A DNA stretch of 64,000 nucleotides, from contig JAPDRO010000003.1 of NCBI GenBank assembly GCA_030247885.1, positions 62,001 to 126,000 of the forward strand, in the 5' to 3' direction. The DNA is from Taxawa tesnikishii (nom. ined.). Lineage: Eukaryota > Ascomycota > Dothideomycetes > Dothideales. The number at the start of each line of letters is the position of its first letter. Position 1 is the first letter of the stretch. A program made the translations under genes and the position numbers. This document shows, one piece after another, positions 12,121 to 22,418 of this stretch. Under the pieces are notes generated by a model, which was not told the origin of the DNA, did no database searches, and worked only from the letters and a program-made list of their open reading frames with translations.

Positions 12121-12500
12121 TCAATCCCTCAGTAAAGGCTCCTTCTCCCCACCTCCTCTCGCACCTCCCAATGCCCGCCACCAATGCCCTCTGTACCACA
12201 CGCTTTCCCTCCTGCCCCCGCTTTCATCGACCTCAATCTCCCATCCACCCCAGGCACCAGGCCCGTAAATCCTGCCCACCCATTTCAGGCATAACCAGAC
12301 TCCATACAGGACGAAGAGTCCGGCGATGGTGCAGAAGATGGTAACGATGACGGAAAAAACGTGATCGTAGAGCAAGAGCAGCCGAAAGTCCTCGTCCGCA
12401 GTTCGAAACGTTCGGACCAGTGGGGACAGATGTCGGGATTGGCTATGGGCGAGAGGAGGGAGTTTGCAGGGATGCAGGTCGAGGACTGAATGTAGTGAGT
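12121..12500 (-). CDS. Possible exon of a small single-pass membrane protein
   Basis: An open minus-strand frame without an in-frame ATG. It codes a strong hydrophobic segment (VFSVIVTIFCTIAGLFVLYG) followed by a Trp- and Gly-rich tail that ends EKEPLLRD, which resembles an acidic dileucine sorting signal. A likely splice acceptor (ACATTCAG) stands near its upstream end, so a first exon with the start codon would have to lie above 12500; I could not place it in a matching phase. I do not recognise the family. It may be a chance frame. Confidence 0.25.
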
Positions 12501-13931
12501 TATATATGGATCATGTGTTTCCCGTCTCGACCGAGTAACGACATAGTCCCATTGCAGCTTTTCCATCCAAAGTACGGGCTTTCACGAAGGAAGACAAGAG
12601 GAAGCACTTACTACCGGACACCACCCGCAGCCGCTCTTGCTACCGAGACACGATTTACAGTCCTGTATCCTCCAGCATCGCTCTAGTCTAGACGTTGATT
12701 GAGCATCCATGAAGAGTGCAATCAATCGAGGAGATTTCGTATAGATCGACCCAGATGAAGACTATGTGCCAGAAACAAGTATATGTGTATTGGCTGTTTG
12801 TATATACTCTGAAAGACACGGAAGCACTTGCTAACTCGACAATCATCTGGATCGTGTCCGCGCGTCATGAGAGATGGATGCCAAGCGCCGTGCTTTTTGA
12901 CAAGCCAGATGAAGGTTCAGAATTCATGGGACTGAACTTGGTATCTCCGGCCGTTGAGAGACCTCTTCGTCGTGCTCTAATCTCAAGATCTAAAACGCAG
13001 GCCTATATACCCCAGTTCCCATGTGTGAATCAGCATATACGTCTGCCATGACTATTGCTGCGCGATTTATCCGCGAACTCCTCATATCAGAGACAATGTA
13101 GGCGGTCCGGCTATGCAGGCTAATTGTACGTTTACCGCCCGCGCTAACGCTCACCGCCCTCATCGGCGCGGTTTTGTCTGGAGAGACAAACGGCATTCTT
13201 TTGCTTCCGATCTCGGTTTCCAATCCACCAACTAGAGAAGGACAACTCGCCCAACACGGAAGATTCATGTGAGCCCGGGGCCCAATCGCTGTATCAGTTG
13301 CCTGCGCTGGTCCTCGAAGGCTTGCCTGCAGCATCGGTTATCTCGTTCCGCGCTTGCCTTGTTCGAATCCGGAATTCTGCACAGTTCTAGAATCAATCCA
13401 GATATACAGGATGTCAAGCTTTTTTGGGGCACTGGCAATAGCATGCTGACGAGTCAATTGGAGACGGCTGACCACAATGCCAGAGCATCGTGGTTCCATT
13501 GTGGGACCAGTTGCGGTAACGGCTGGAGGCAAATGATTTCCCCAGCGATGGCTCAGAGCAACGTATTGTAAACTGTCAGAAGCACTTTTGTCGGTACCTA
13601 CTGAACGAGCAGTGCTCTGGTCGGTTGCGGGAGTAGCGGGGAACTAAGCTGCATTCCTCGGCGGCTATGGGTTAATTGGTCTCTGACATTAGGTACACCA
13701 ATCACAGTTGTCGTGAATGCGTCTGCTTCTTGTAGATCAACTGACTATCATTGAATTTACCCACAGCAAGGGCTCAAGTCAAGCCATCGGAAGCACATTA
13801 TGCTCCGAGTACTTTTCCGCGAACGCCATCTATATGCACCGGGTTTTGCTTTTTCCGCCCCAACCATCCAGGTCATGCGCCATGCTCCGCGCTCCCTGTA
13901 CTGTATCCGTTGCCTTGTGACACTCGCCCGC

Positions 13932-15237
13932 CTAAGTCCACTTCTGCACAACGACACCACCGCGCTTGAACTCGCTCATGTCCCCCAAAACCGCGCTTTT
14001 ATCACTAAGCTCCTTTGAAGGGAACGTGGTCATCAGGGCGAACGATCGCTGAGTGCTCTGCACGTTCGATGCGTTCACGAAGTTGTAGACATCGCCGATT
14101 GTGTGCGTGGTGTTAAAACGCGACTGCAATCTCGTACCATCTCCGAGACGGATCTGCAATGTGAGCGTTGGCTGTGACTCGTCCAGATCGACCTTAGGAG
14201 TAGAGGAGGTAGCGGAAGAGGCGCTGGAGGCTGCGGCTGGTGCAGCAGGTTGTGTGCTGGCGCTGCTCGGGGCACCTGGCGTTGGGCTGCCGAGACGTTG
14301 TCCGCTTCCTGAGAATGGCTTATATGCCTTCTTCGGTGGCACGTACTTCTCATCCTTGTGTGGCTCAAGATTCAGGTCCACCTCTTGTCCTGGTTGAACT
14401 CCCAAAAGCGCCAAAGGAGCGCGACCTTGGTTGATGAGGGCAAGAGTTGGGCCGTTGGCGGGGTCGTCGAAGCGGTAGAGCGGGCCGTCGTCTACGGAGA
14501 AGCCATCTTGCCAGAGGTGAAGGGTACGGGTGACGCGTGGAAGGGTTGGGGTACGGGTGGCTGCGCGTGGGTCGTCGAGGACCTGAGAAGGAGCGTCATC
14601 ACCACCGAGGGTCTGCGCGCGACCAGTGAAGTTGGAGGTGCGCGCCGGCCTCTCGTCGTCATCACCGCCGGGGCGCTCGCGGTTTCTGATGTGTCGTTAG
14701 TATGTACACTTCTCCCGCACACTCACAGCCAGCACGTACTGCCTAGCCTGGTTCATAATGTTCCTGAAGTGGTCTGGAGGTCCGTTGTTGGGATTCTGAA
14801 CAGCAAGACCCGACTTCTCTCCGCCAGCGAAGAAGTCCTGCTTTTCATCCTCCGAGTCATCATCGCCTTGTGGTCCTGAGCTACCGCCTTGCAAGTCCTT
14901 CAGTGTCCGTAGCTTGCTCTGTCCTTGAGCAGGTCTTGAAGAGTGCGAAGTAGAGGATGAAGACGATGCCTGTGCTGGCTGTGGCGCGCTCGAGGGGATA
15001 GGCTGTGGCGCGTCGTCGTCCTCGTCCATCTCGTCGTCGTCACCTGCTGGATCGTCTTGGCTTGCGTAGAAGAGGCTGACGGCTTCCTCGAGGTTCCAGT
15101 TTGTGTTCAAGAGCGCGGCTTGAGCCTAAAGAAATCGTAAGCGCGAACGTACAGACACCCCGCCAAAGCAGCCTTACCGTGGAAGGTGAGGCGCCGGTGA
15201 TGCCGCAGAACTGCTGTACGAGGTTGTCGTGGTCCAT
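13932..15237 (-). CDS. shp1: p47/Shp1-type UBX protein, Cdc48 cofactor
   Basis: About 399 residues in three exons: 15237-15178, 15125-14740 and 14685-13932, with introns 15126-15177 and 14686-14739. Domain order is complete for the family: N-terminal UBA-like helix bundle (MDHDNLVQQFCGITGAS, then NTNWNLEEAVSLFYAS), an acidic Ser-rich linker, the SEP domain (VTRTLHLWQDGFSVDDGPLY to APLALLGVQPG, about 200-255), a YKPFSGSGQRLGSPTPG segment, and the UBX domain (TLQIRLGDGTRLQSRFN to the C-terminus) that binds the Cdc48/p97 N-domain. It targets the AAA ATPase Cdc48 in ubiquitin-dependent degradation, PP1 regulation and membrane fusion. The start codon lies about 350 bases from the start of mim1 on the opposite strand, so both share a promoter region. 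Confidence 0.93.
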
Positions 15238-15588
15238 CGTGCGTTAGTCGGGGATATGAAAGCAGAGGGGGTACGAGAGGTGCAGTTGTCTGTCGGGGAG
15301 AGAGAGGCTGTTGATGAGTCTCGAAGCTCGTGAAGGTACAACGATAAGGCAACGTCATACACCGCACGGACGCAAACTCTCGGCTCCTGCCGAATAGAGC
15401 AGCGATTGAGCTTGGGGGAGCAAGTGAATCGCAGACAGCCATCCCCACCTCCAGCAAACGACCTGTGTACTGTATCCTGTCCTGCGACTGCAATCTTCCA
15501 AAACCAAACACAACCAACAGGTCTCGGCTGCCAACATCTTCGCCTCAGGGGCGTTCTTCCACATCCCTGCCTCTGATCGTCCGCAGCC

Positions 15589-16100
15589 ATGTCCTACAAT
15601 GGCCGCCAAGACCTCTCCGAGTCGTCTGTGACAATCCCGTCCGACAGCGAGAACTACGATGCGAACCACGAGCTGTCAGATTCGCCAGAGTCCTCTTCCA
15701 GCTCGCCCATGATTCTCTACTCTCCGCCGACGATCTGGGGCCTGCTAAGAGGAGCTGCGATAAACGTACTGTTACCGTTCGTCAACGGTATGATGCTGGG
15801 TTTTGGAGAGTTGTTTGCGAACGAGTTGGCTTTCAGGTTTGGTTGGTCAGGAACGAAGGTGGGTACATCTGGGAGCGAGAGGTCCCAAGACACCGTGAAG
15901 CCAAATCGTCTGCGGTCGTGCTCTCATACAATCCCGGGCTTGCCATACATCGACTGGAGCAGGATGCTGATATCGTGCTAGGTCTTCCCAAGCAACCGGG
16001 GGCACGGCGTGTGGGACCTGGTGTCGAAATGCGAGAGGATCCTGTGGAGCGGAGACGGCGCGACGGAGAGGAGTTGGATGCATATACTGCGATGGAATGA
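15589..16100 (+). CDS. mim1: Mim1/Tom13 mitochondrial outer-membrane import subunit
   Basis: Exon 1 (15589-15858) gives 90 residues: a Ser-rich acidic N-terminus, then PPTIWGLLRGAAINVLLPFV and NGMMLGFGELFANELAFRFG, the conserved membrane helix region of Mim1, which helps insert alpha-helical proteins into the mitochondrial outer membrane. The tail GPGVEMREDPVERRRRDGEE on exon 2 ends at 16100. The intron starts at 15859. With the better acceptor (TAG, ending 15981) exon 2 begins VFPSNR but then needs one extra base at a run of five G (15998-16002) to reach the conserved GPGVE tail. With a weaker acceptor (AAG, ending 15992) the frame runs through but VFP is lost. From memory of the family, VFP is expected, so I favour a missing base. 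The gene is divergent from shp1. Confidence 0.75.
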
Positions 16101-17019
16101 AGCATGATACCCATACAAGTGGGCCGAAAGTCGGCAGCATTGATCTCGTGTTGAGCGAATGTACATAGAATGTCTCTGAGCATGGCATGGGCGAAAGGCG
16201 CATTCAGTGGCGATCCCGGAGTCTACGAAAGGTTGTCGTTTCGAGATAGAAATATCGGAGTCTGGACACTCAAACGGTCGTTCGAGTCTGACCATTCAAA
16301 AGGCTATCGTTTATGATGACAATCAGTCACTGTTGCAAGTCAAGATCGTGTCTGTGTAGCGTCTCCAGCCTGCTTCATCGCTGATGCGCTGGGGGCGTTG
16401 CGGGCAGCCGTAGCATGGAGGGCAATGGAGCGACCGCCGTTTGTCGACATTTACTTGAATCTAGTAGCCTCGCAATGTCGTTGTTGTTGCCCTATAACAG
16501 TACCATTTCGGCTTGGCGAAGTCCCATTCGGAAGCACAGGTTAAGTTACCATCATTTTGGACGGGCCAACGAAAGCAACAGAGTCCCTTCATGACTATGC
16601 GGCGCCGCCACTCGAACCAGACAAAAGGAGTTCTCGTTATGGAGGAACGCTGCTAGAAGGTAGCACTATCCGCACACGAGTACGCGTAGTAGTTGGATCG
16701 ATCGCAGTGGGTGCCTCCCCATAGGTGCCTGCCCGGAAGTGGAGTATATGGTGCCCATCTTCCCTGGACGCCGTACCTCCCATCATGTTCTTATAACGGG
16801 TGACCGTCGTATCTTTCAGGACGATCATGAGCCTGATGACTGTACCTACACGACTGTTGTCTGCTATTCACTTGAGCGGAAGATCAAGAGACTGGAGAAG
16901 TTGGTGGGAGAGCCGCAAGGGCAAAGTGAGCAAACAGGGCCCTGAAATGCCGCCGGCCGGTCATCGTGTTAAGGCTGTCCCAGTTCCAATAAAACTCCCT
17001 CGCTCTGTGAGTAACCATC
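16101..17019. other. Intergenic, no gene seen
   Basis: About 0.9 kb between mim1 and oxa1 on the same strand. I see only short frames without family features. Confidence 0.5.
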
Positions 17020-18591
17020 ATGATGCCCAGCAGGGGATTCCTTTCGCCGTGCCATGCCCGAGGCATCGGCCGTGCCCTTCAGCCTTTACGGCCTGCTCAG
17101 GCTCAGAGACACGTATGTTCATTGGACATTCCTCGCGGCGCATCTACTCATCCATCTACAGCTCTCTACCGCGCCTTTGGCTAGACAATCGCCAGCATGG
17201 CGGCCGCGCCCGAGAGCCTTTGCCGCCCCCGTCCTCATCTCCGCCGTCTCCCAGTCCCGTCTCGCCTCCACCTCCGCTGCCACCACGCCTTCGTCCACCG
17301 TCTCCGAAACCGCCTCTGCAGCAGCCTCCTCCGCCCCAGTTGAACCCACTTTCTCCGGCTCAGATGTCATCTCAGCCGTCACCCCGGATCTCGCAAACAT
17401 GCCTGAGCAGATTGGTTACTTGAAAGCGATCGGCATCGACTATGGCTTGGGCCCAACGAGCATGATTGAATGGATCCTCGAGCACGTGCACGTCTACAGC
17501 GGTCTGCCATGGTGGGGATCAATTGTCACTACGGCCTTGTTGATACGCGTTGGTCTATTCCCTTTGGTATTGAAGTCCTCAGATGTCGGCGCACGGCAGG
17601 CGGCCATGGCTCCCTTAACAAAACCGATCAACGACCGGCTGATGGCCGCTTTTGCCGTCAAGGACGCAGCTACGGTGCAGCAGTGCCGTGAGGAACTGAA
17701 ACGCGTGTACGCGCGTTCCGGAGTCAGCCCAACCAGCCTGCTGTTCCCCATGCTCAGCCAGGGAGTCGTCGGATACTGCACGTTCAAGTTGATGCGCGCC
17801 ATGGCAAACCTGCCCGTGCCTGGATTGGAGACTGGCGGATTTGGCTGGATCACCGACCTTACCCAATCGGATCCTTATTACTTGCTTCCTGCGCTCATGG
17901 CGGCATCACTGCACATCATGTTTCGCTTCGGTGGTGAAAGCGGAGTAGCAATGCAGCAGTCGACGCCGGGCATGCGCACTCTGATGCTCTACGTTTTCCC
18001 CGGTGTCATGTTCACCACCATGTCCTGGCTGCCCGCTAACCTGGCTGTCTGGTTCTCGGTGACTGGTCTTACCGGAATCGTGCAAGCCCGCGCTCTACAG
18101 CTTCCCCGCGTACGCTCCTGGTTCGGTCTTGCACCCCTGCCTCGCGGATCCGGTAGCCCTTTCGACAAGCCTAGCGCCGCTCCCCAAACACCAGCACCAT
18201 TGACGTAGCCGGCACCTCGCGCGCCTACAGCGCCAGCTCCTCCACCTCCGCCACCTCCGCCTCGAAACCCAGCGGATCAGGCCTACATTACCAAGCTCCG
18301 AACATCCGTACCACTGCTTCCCCTACATCCTCCACTTCCTCGCGCACGGCATCCACAGTGGCGCCGCAGCCAGTGCCGGAGAAGCCAGCCTTCCTAGAGC
18401 GTGCCAAGGATTCCGTGGTCGGACAGGTCAACGCCGTCGGTCAGAGCTGGGAAAATGTCCTGAACCAGTGGAAAACGCAGAGGGCGGCAATAAGCGGACA
18501 GGGCCCCCAGAAGCCCGGTTCTCGCAGCAAGGAATTCTTGGCGAGGGCTAACGCTTACGAGAAGAAGTATGGCAGTTCGAAGAAGAATTAG
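17020..18591 (+). CDS. oxa1: Oxa1 mitochondrial inner-membrane insertase (one frame break)
   Basis: Exon 1 is 17020-17112 (MMPSRGFLSPCHARGIGRAL, a basic mitochondrial presequence); a 49-nt GT-AG intron (17113-17161) joins it in phase to exon 2 at 17162 (LSTAPLARQSPAW). A longer in-frame ATG at 17054 exists but reads through intron sequence. The YidC/Oxa1 core is clear: IEWILEHVHVYSGLPWWGSI (loop and first helix), LPWWGSIVTTALLIRVGLFP, then SLLFPMLSQGVVGYCTFKLM and MRTLMLYVFPGVMFTTMSWL with later helices. Oxa1 inserts mitochondrially and some nuclear encoded proteins and binds the ribosome by its C-terminal tail. That tail is in another frame: after 18180 the frame changes at CCCC (18182-18185), giving HYQAPNIRTTA and a basic coiled tail to GSSKKN at 18591. 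One missing base explains the shift. Confidence 0.92.
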
Positions 18592-19156
18592 AGGAGGGAG
18601 ATGTGGGACACCCGGACAGGATGCCCCATGAAGAACGAAGCCGTGGGAATAGGATGTATTGTTCCAAGATGCCGCCCTGACGAGTTCTTGTACTTTCTTG
18701 TGTTACTATATAAATCTTTTGCATCCGGCGGCGTTGTTTCTGGCTTGCCTGTACAACACAGAACAAACAAGGAGAAATTCGCTCCATCCACTCAGCTCTT
18801 GTCGGTATTCGGGGAAAGATCCAGTCCGGTAATTAGTCGGTGAATGCAGGTTTGAAAGGAGCGAAGCATCCTCCACCAACCTCTTCTCTAACCCCTTCAC
18901 CCCTGTCCCCAACACGCCCACCGTCGATTGCGAACACCTCTGCTTCCCCCTTAACACCCCGTCATCCTCATAGACCTTTCTTTCCCCTTCTTCCCTTACT
19001 CAAGAGATGTCAGATATGCGGAAGAGATCCACGGCACGCTCCAGGGCTTTCTCGTAGCGAGCTGTGTCGGATTGCCGTCAGTGTCAGTGAGGTTCGAGCA
19101 GTCAAGACCGGGGACGTATTGTAGGCATATTTTTTCATGCTCCAAGATCAAAAATA
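18592..19156. other. Intergenic, CT-rich in part
   Basis: No coding signal. A pyrimidine-rich tract is seen at about 18870-19010. A run of five A at 19150-19154 is the RNA polymerase III terminator (TTTTT on the minus strand) of the tRNA gene that follows. Confidence 0.55.
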
Positions 19157-19250
19157 TGGTCCCTACGAGGGTCGAACTCGCGACCTTGGCGTTATCCTGA
19201 GATCAATCTCATTATTAGCACCACGCTCTAACCGACTGAGCTAAGCGACC
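19157..19250 (-). tRNA. tRNA-Ile (anticodon AAT) with intron
   Basis: Read on the minus strand from 19250 the gene starts GGTCGCTTAGCTCAG, has D-arm GGTTAGAGC, anticodon loop CTAATAA split after position 37 by an intron of about 19 nt (containing GAGATTGATCTC, a small hairpin), a T-arm GCGAGTTCGACCCTCGT and ends AGGGACC plus discriminator A at 19157. The acceptor stem pairs except position 5 with 68 (G opposite G). The expected base there is C, so this is either a base error or a weakened copy. A run of five T follows the 3' end. Confidence 0.92.
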
Positions 19251-20272
19251 TTGATGTCTCATCTGTGGAAGGCTCTTTCCTGAGCTCAGCTGCTCCTTGC
19301 TGATGAGCTTCAGTTCAATTTGTTTCAGATATAATCCTTTATTCTTAATCTGCTCCTTGTCTATTCCGTTTCTTCTGCTCCTTCCCTGTCTGCTCCTTCC
19401 TTATCCACTCTTGCCTTCTTTAACTAGCGTTGCTAGTATAGACATGTAGTCAAAGGCGAAGGCTTTTACGGTCAACCTGTATTGGACCAAGCGCGTCAGA
19501 TTGCGGGATCTGGTGAGTGCAATTGACAAGAGGAGGGGTTTGAGCGACCTGGACGATGACTGGTCGGTAAATAACCGTCAAGACACGCAACAACCACAAG
19601 CGGTTGCATCGCACTGATGGTGCCCAAATTGATTCGGCCAGGAAGGAAGAGGGACTGCAAAGACAAGGACACGTGTGACAGTCTAAGTGGTATGCATTTG
19701 TGGCATCCTTATTTGGAACTTTGAGTGCGATTGTCACGATGATGTTCAAGATGAACAACACTCTATCCCTACCCAATCTCATTCAAAAAGCGAACACCAA
19801 TGTTGGATGGGAACAACATGTCTCACACCGGGAACAGAGGACTGGAGGGGCGAGAAATTGGTTGGATATTGACCGATATTAGTATCGTGTCGTCCGCTAC
19901 TACAACAACGACATCTAAAAGCCGTGGCAGGTGACCCCCGCTTCTATCGGCAAAGTACCCGAGTATCATGCAATGTAAGATGCAGTCACAAAAGATGAGA
20001 CTGACTTACCAAGACATTCCTTGCGAATGTTGACAGTACCAGAGGGCCGCAGGCCAGCGGCTAAACATGCTGAGCGCACCAGACTCTCTAAACCCTCCTT
20101 GGGCATCTGGCCAGCGGCGAGCTTGGGGCTTGTACAGCTAATGCAGAAGCGATCAGCCTGTTCTCTGGATGAGCATGCGGCAGTACGTCAGTGCAGTGAT
20201 ACCCGCTCCCGTTTCCAATTCTGCTGGTCTCTTTACGGTTCCACTCGTCGAACAGTATCACAACCCCATCTT
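19251..20272. other. Intergenic with repeated TGCTCCTT motif
   Basis: About 1 kb. In the first 170 bases the octamer TGCTCCTT occurs four times (about 19290-19400) in a pyrimidine-rich setting upstream of the tRNA-Ile gene. No protein gene is apparent. Confidence 0.5.
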
Positions 20273-21210
20273 TCAGGACGGTGCTCTCTTCTTCTGCCTC
20301 TGTCCGTTCGAACGCGGACAGTTTTGCTTGCGGTGGCCCTTCTGACCGCACTGGAAACATGTAATATCCGGTGAACCTTGCGACTCCCTTCCTCCGGTGG
20401 ATATCCGCCCGTTCGTGTTCAGCTTGACTTCTTTTGACCGTCTTTCTGCTGCCAGCCGTAATGATTCCGCTTTTGCCGCCTTCCTCTTCGCTTTTCGCTC
20501 TGCGCGAGCCTTCTCTGCTGCTTCTTTTCGTGATTCCGATATCAGAGCACCCGCGGGATCGTCGCCGTAATCAAGATCGTCGTCCTCGTCCGATTCGGAT
20601 TCGGAGTCTGAATCAGACCCTGAAGATGAAGAAAGGTCGGGATTCTGCTGCCTCTGTTTCCTGTGAGTGACGCATCCAGCGGTAATCGCGCGGTTCAGAC
20701 GCACCTCTATCGCCCTGTTGAACTTCCCGAAGCTTCTCCTCCCTGGTAGACCTGGGCGCATTGTCTCTGATTCATCGTCATCCGCAGTGTCCGTATGGGC
20801 GCCTCCTGCAGAATCAATCGTGGAGTATCCAGCTGTGACTATGCGCATTGGCGTGTGGGCCGCAATTGGTTGCTGGTCTTTAAAACTCAACACCCATTTC
20901 GTCTCTCCTGCGTCAGCGGCCTGCCTCTCGAGCGCTTGTGTCCTCTTCAGCTCTTCTGCGGCTAGCGCGTCGTGCACCGCTTGGGCATCGGCGGAAGGTG
21001 TAGCTGGAGAACCGTCCCCTAGACGTTGTCTTTTCGAAGAAGGTTCGGAGGGTACGCTTGGTGAAGTTGTTGGTGACGAAGCTGCCGCTCTTTGCATGAA
21101 CTGCAGGATAGTCAGACAGATCTTGTGGAGAAGTGGCCCGGCGCATGCGGTACCTTCATCGTCAGAAGCCTGGAAGACATTGTCTTCCCAGGCTTATCTG
21201 GTGTAGACAT
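20273..21210 (-). CDS. mpp6: Mpp6-like exosome cofactor with C-terminal zinc knuckle
   Basis: About 294 residues in two exons, 21210-21154 and 21100-20273, with a GT-AG intron 21101-21153. Splicing creates SSRLLTMKFMQRAAAS across the junction, the hallmark N-terminal helix of M-phase phosphoprotein 6, a nuclear RNA exosome cofactor that bridges to Rrp6/Mtr4. Two further Mpp6 landmarks follow in order: GETKWVLSF near residue 85 and GRRSFGKFNRAIE near 140. A Ser/Asp/Glu acidic stretch and a Lys/Arg/Ala-rich helix come next, then one CCHC zinc knuckle (CFQCGQKGHRKQNC) close to the C-terminus and a basic end. The zinc knuckle is not part of the short yeast and human Mpp6 proteins as I know them and suggests an added RNA-binding module. 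Function by family; the fusion is read directly. Confidence 0.85.
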
Positions 21211-22418
21211 GTTTACAGTTCGTATGCCTCTGCAACTCGTGATAGTGTTTGCAACTTGTGATAGTGGATTGCTTCGGAGATGGAGTTGTCGTGTCGTTCG
21301 ACACTAACGATTTGGTGGCAGCTTTGTAGAATGTTTCGCGACAAGAAACATTGATTGAGTGACGCGCTTGCCGATCAGGGCTTTTCGGATGAAGCCGACA
21401 ACCCTCTCATACACTTCGCTCTGCTTCACTCCACTTCTTGCTCACGCCTCTCTCTTTGCATGAACGTTAACTTTGCCGTCCATCGCGTCTCTGTGTTTGG
21501 TCCATCAATGGTTGCTCGCGTGTGTTTACTGCGGTCAGAAGATGTTTAGTCCTTCGCAGCAGATTTCTGTTACTACTGCCGCTGTTGAGAAGAGCAAGGG
21601 GAAATGGAACCGTCCTTTGGTCTGTCGACACTTCCATATCTTTGGAACACATCCCATGTTCTGCTCTTGTGTGTAGTAGCAGTGAATGGTGCAGCTTTAG
21701 ACGTTGAGACATTGAGTACAATTTAGAAAGCCCTTACAGCTCCACGTTGTACAACAAACCGTCTACCCAATCAGCTCTTGAAGTAAACGGTTCGTGCCTG
21801 TTCTTTCCTTACTATTTCATACGCTTCCGCAGCTGCTGAACAAGTGAACGTTCGCCAAGCGTTCGGAGATACATCACGATGATGTGTTCCTGGACGCTGG
21901 GCTGTCGTCTCGAAGGGCCATACAGCTTATGGGCCAGTCAATCTGGGGGCGCACTCTCTGTCAGCATTACTGCAGGGGTTGTCTGCTGCATTTTTCACCG
22001 TTCATGACGTGCTTTACGTCATCATTGCCGCCTTGAAAAACCCTCGAGACGCGGTGCACAGCTGCCCGCACGCGTGACGCACCGCTTGTCGTTGCATTGA
22101 TTTCTCACACACCCACGGTACCACCATCAAAAAGCACAGCTCCTCTTTTCCCAACACCAACTGTTCGAGCAGGAATCGTTGGCAACGTGGCGAAGTGACC
22201 CGGCAAGGCGGGTTTTCCTTCACTCAGAACATCACCTCGGCGTTGGCTTGTTGAAGTTCCAGACGGGCAACAGAACAACTTTCACCCTTGCCTTCATCCG
22301 AAATCAAGTGCTGCGGCAAGTTCTGACGAGAACACTTCTGAAGTAACTATTATGAAGCTCTCTGTACACCTCGCCTAACACTCGCTGACCTCATAGCTGA
22401 AAGTCAAACACGCCCGTC
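21211..22418. other. Intergenic, no gene seen
   Basis: About 1.2 kb between divergent mpp6 and the first F-box gene. Short frames only; probably two promoters. Confidence 0.5.

Larger units (their letters stand above)
10753..13931. other. Gene-poor region of about 3.2 kb
   Basis: No recognisable gene except a weak membrane-protein-like frame listed separately (about 12121-12500, minus). An 11-bp degenerate minisatellite lies at about 11933-12070. Open frames such as the one ending at 11935 look like chance. Confidence 0.45.
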
